NCBI GenBank assembly: GCA_944372745.1
Contig: CALWAB010000011.1
Span: 1 to 5,188, forward strand
Direction: 5' to 3'
Origin: an uncultured Clostridia bacterium
Lineage (GTDB): Bacteria; Bacillota; Clostridia; Christensenellales; UBA1242
DNA length: 5,188 nt
Below the pieces are notes generated by a model. That model was given only the letters and a program-made list of their open reading frames with translations, was not told the DNA's origin and searched no databases. This document shows, one piece after another, positions 4,960-5,188 of the stretch; the first letter of the stretch is position 1, and each line of letters opens with the position of its first letter. The translations under genes and the position numbers were made by a program.

Positions 4960-4976
4960 GGGAACTACCCGTTCCC
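4960..4976 (+). terminator. GGGAAC/GTTCCC hairpin, possible recF terminator
   Basis: GGGAAC (4960-4965), loop TACCC and GTTCCC (4971-4976) form a 6-bp GC-containing stem followed by a pyrimidine-rich tract (CCTTCACTCCTTT). The tract resembles CCTTTACTCCGCTTTTATTT left of tandem unit A, so this may be the left border of repeat block 3 as well as, or rather than, a terminator. Confidence 0.35.
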
Positions 4977-4993
4977 CTTCACTCCTTTAGGGT

Positions 4994-5067
4994 AGGATAG
5001 CATCCTGCACCTGTGGTCTTAGTTGGTACTAGTACTTACTTTATAAGTTCTTTCAAAGCAGCGACTA
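4994..5067 (+). repeat. Repeat block 3, hairpin-GGTCTT module and 55-nt unit, copy 1
   Basis: AGGAT-AGC-ATCCT (4994-5006) is followed by GC and ACCTGTGGTCTT (5009-5020). From GTGGTCTT at 5013 to 5067 runs a 55-nt unit that matches 5134-5188 without gaps. It contains TAGTACTTA, like the long-hairpin left arm, but then goes straight to TAAGTTCT. It looks like a core repeat with its long hairpin deleted. Confidence 0.7.
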
Positions 5068-5068
5068 A

Positions 5069-5101
5069 TGCCGTACGCAAGTCGACTTGACCTGTGGTCT
5101 T
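5069..5101 (+). repeat. TGCCGTACGC motif, CAAGTC/GACTTG palindrome and ACCTGTGGTCTT
   Basis: TGCCGTACGCAAGT (5069-5082) overlaps the 12-nt perfect palindrome CAAGTCGACTTG (5078-5089). ACCTGTGGTCTT (5090-5101) follows immediately. The palindrome keeps the CAAG...CTTG ends of the 16-nt palindromes at 1852 and 2051, but its centre is entirely different and still self-complementary. Confidence 0.7.
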
Positions 5102-5120
5102 GGCGTGTGATTAGGGTGAT

Positions 5121-5188
5121 GCCACCCCGTGGCGTGGTCTTAGTAGGCAATAGCATAAACTTTGTAGGTTCTCTCAAAGCGGTGACCA
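5121..5188 (+). repeat. Hairpin and 55-nt unit, copy 2 (runs to window edge)
   Basis: GCCAC-CCC-GTGGC (5121-5133) directly precedes GTGGTCTT (5134-5141). The 55-nt unit 5134-5188 is the gap-free partner of 5013-5067; both share CTTTRTARGTTCTYTCAAAG. Its final GTGACCA can pair with TGGTC at its start, so the unit may close on itself like the larger core. The block probably continues beyond the window. Confidence 0.65.

Overview
The window holds four protein-coding genes and about 1.2 kb of unusually structured, repeat-filled intergenic DNA. AT-rich genes, purine-rich Shine-Dalgarno sites, TTGNNA/TATAAT promoters and the protein families suggest a low-GC Firmicute (Clostridia-like), probably an uncultured gut-type lineage. 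That placement is inference; nothing here fixes genus or species.

Layout. 1-333: repeat block 1, no gene. 334-1710 (minus): a two-gene operon, a COG2236-type purine phosphoribosyltransferase followed 9 nt later by class I mannose-6-phosphate isomerase (manA). 1711-2290: the operon's leader, then repeat block 2 with two tandem 181-nt units. 2291-3571 (minus): a GT4 glycosyltransferase resembling diacylglycerol glucosyltransferases. 3572-3798: an AT-rich divergent promoter region without repeats. 3799-4887 (plus): recF, which appears to have a leaderless mRNA. 4888-5188: inverted repeats, then repeat block 3, which runs off the window.

The genes are ordinary housekeeping functions: purine salvage, mannose/fructose-6-phosphate interconversion, membrane or surface glycosylation, and recombinational repair. 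They form no obvious joint pathway. recF lies outside the usual dnaA-dnaN-recF-gyrB arrangement, at least on the sides visible here.

The striking part is the intergenic DNA. All three repeat blocks are built from the same modules in the same orientation: (i) a roughly 128-nt core bounded by TGGTCT...AGACCA with a long AT-rich hairpin inside; (ii) a GC-rich bulged hairpin of the form CGGCA-GTGYG-loop-CRCAC-CCAM-TGCCG; (iii) TGCCGTACGCNAGTACC; (iv) a short hairpin of changing sequence followed by ACCTGTGGTCTT. Copies differ mostly by changes that keep base pairing, including double compensatory substitutions and G-T wobble intermediates. This points to selection on, or a mutational process acting through, the folded structure. 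I do not recognise the family. No transposase, reverse transcriptase or other mobility gene is visible.
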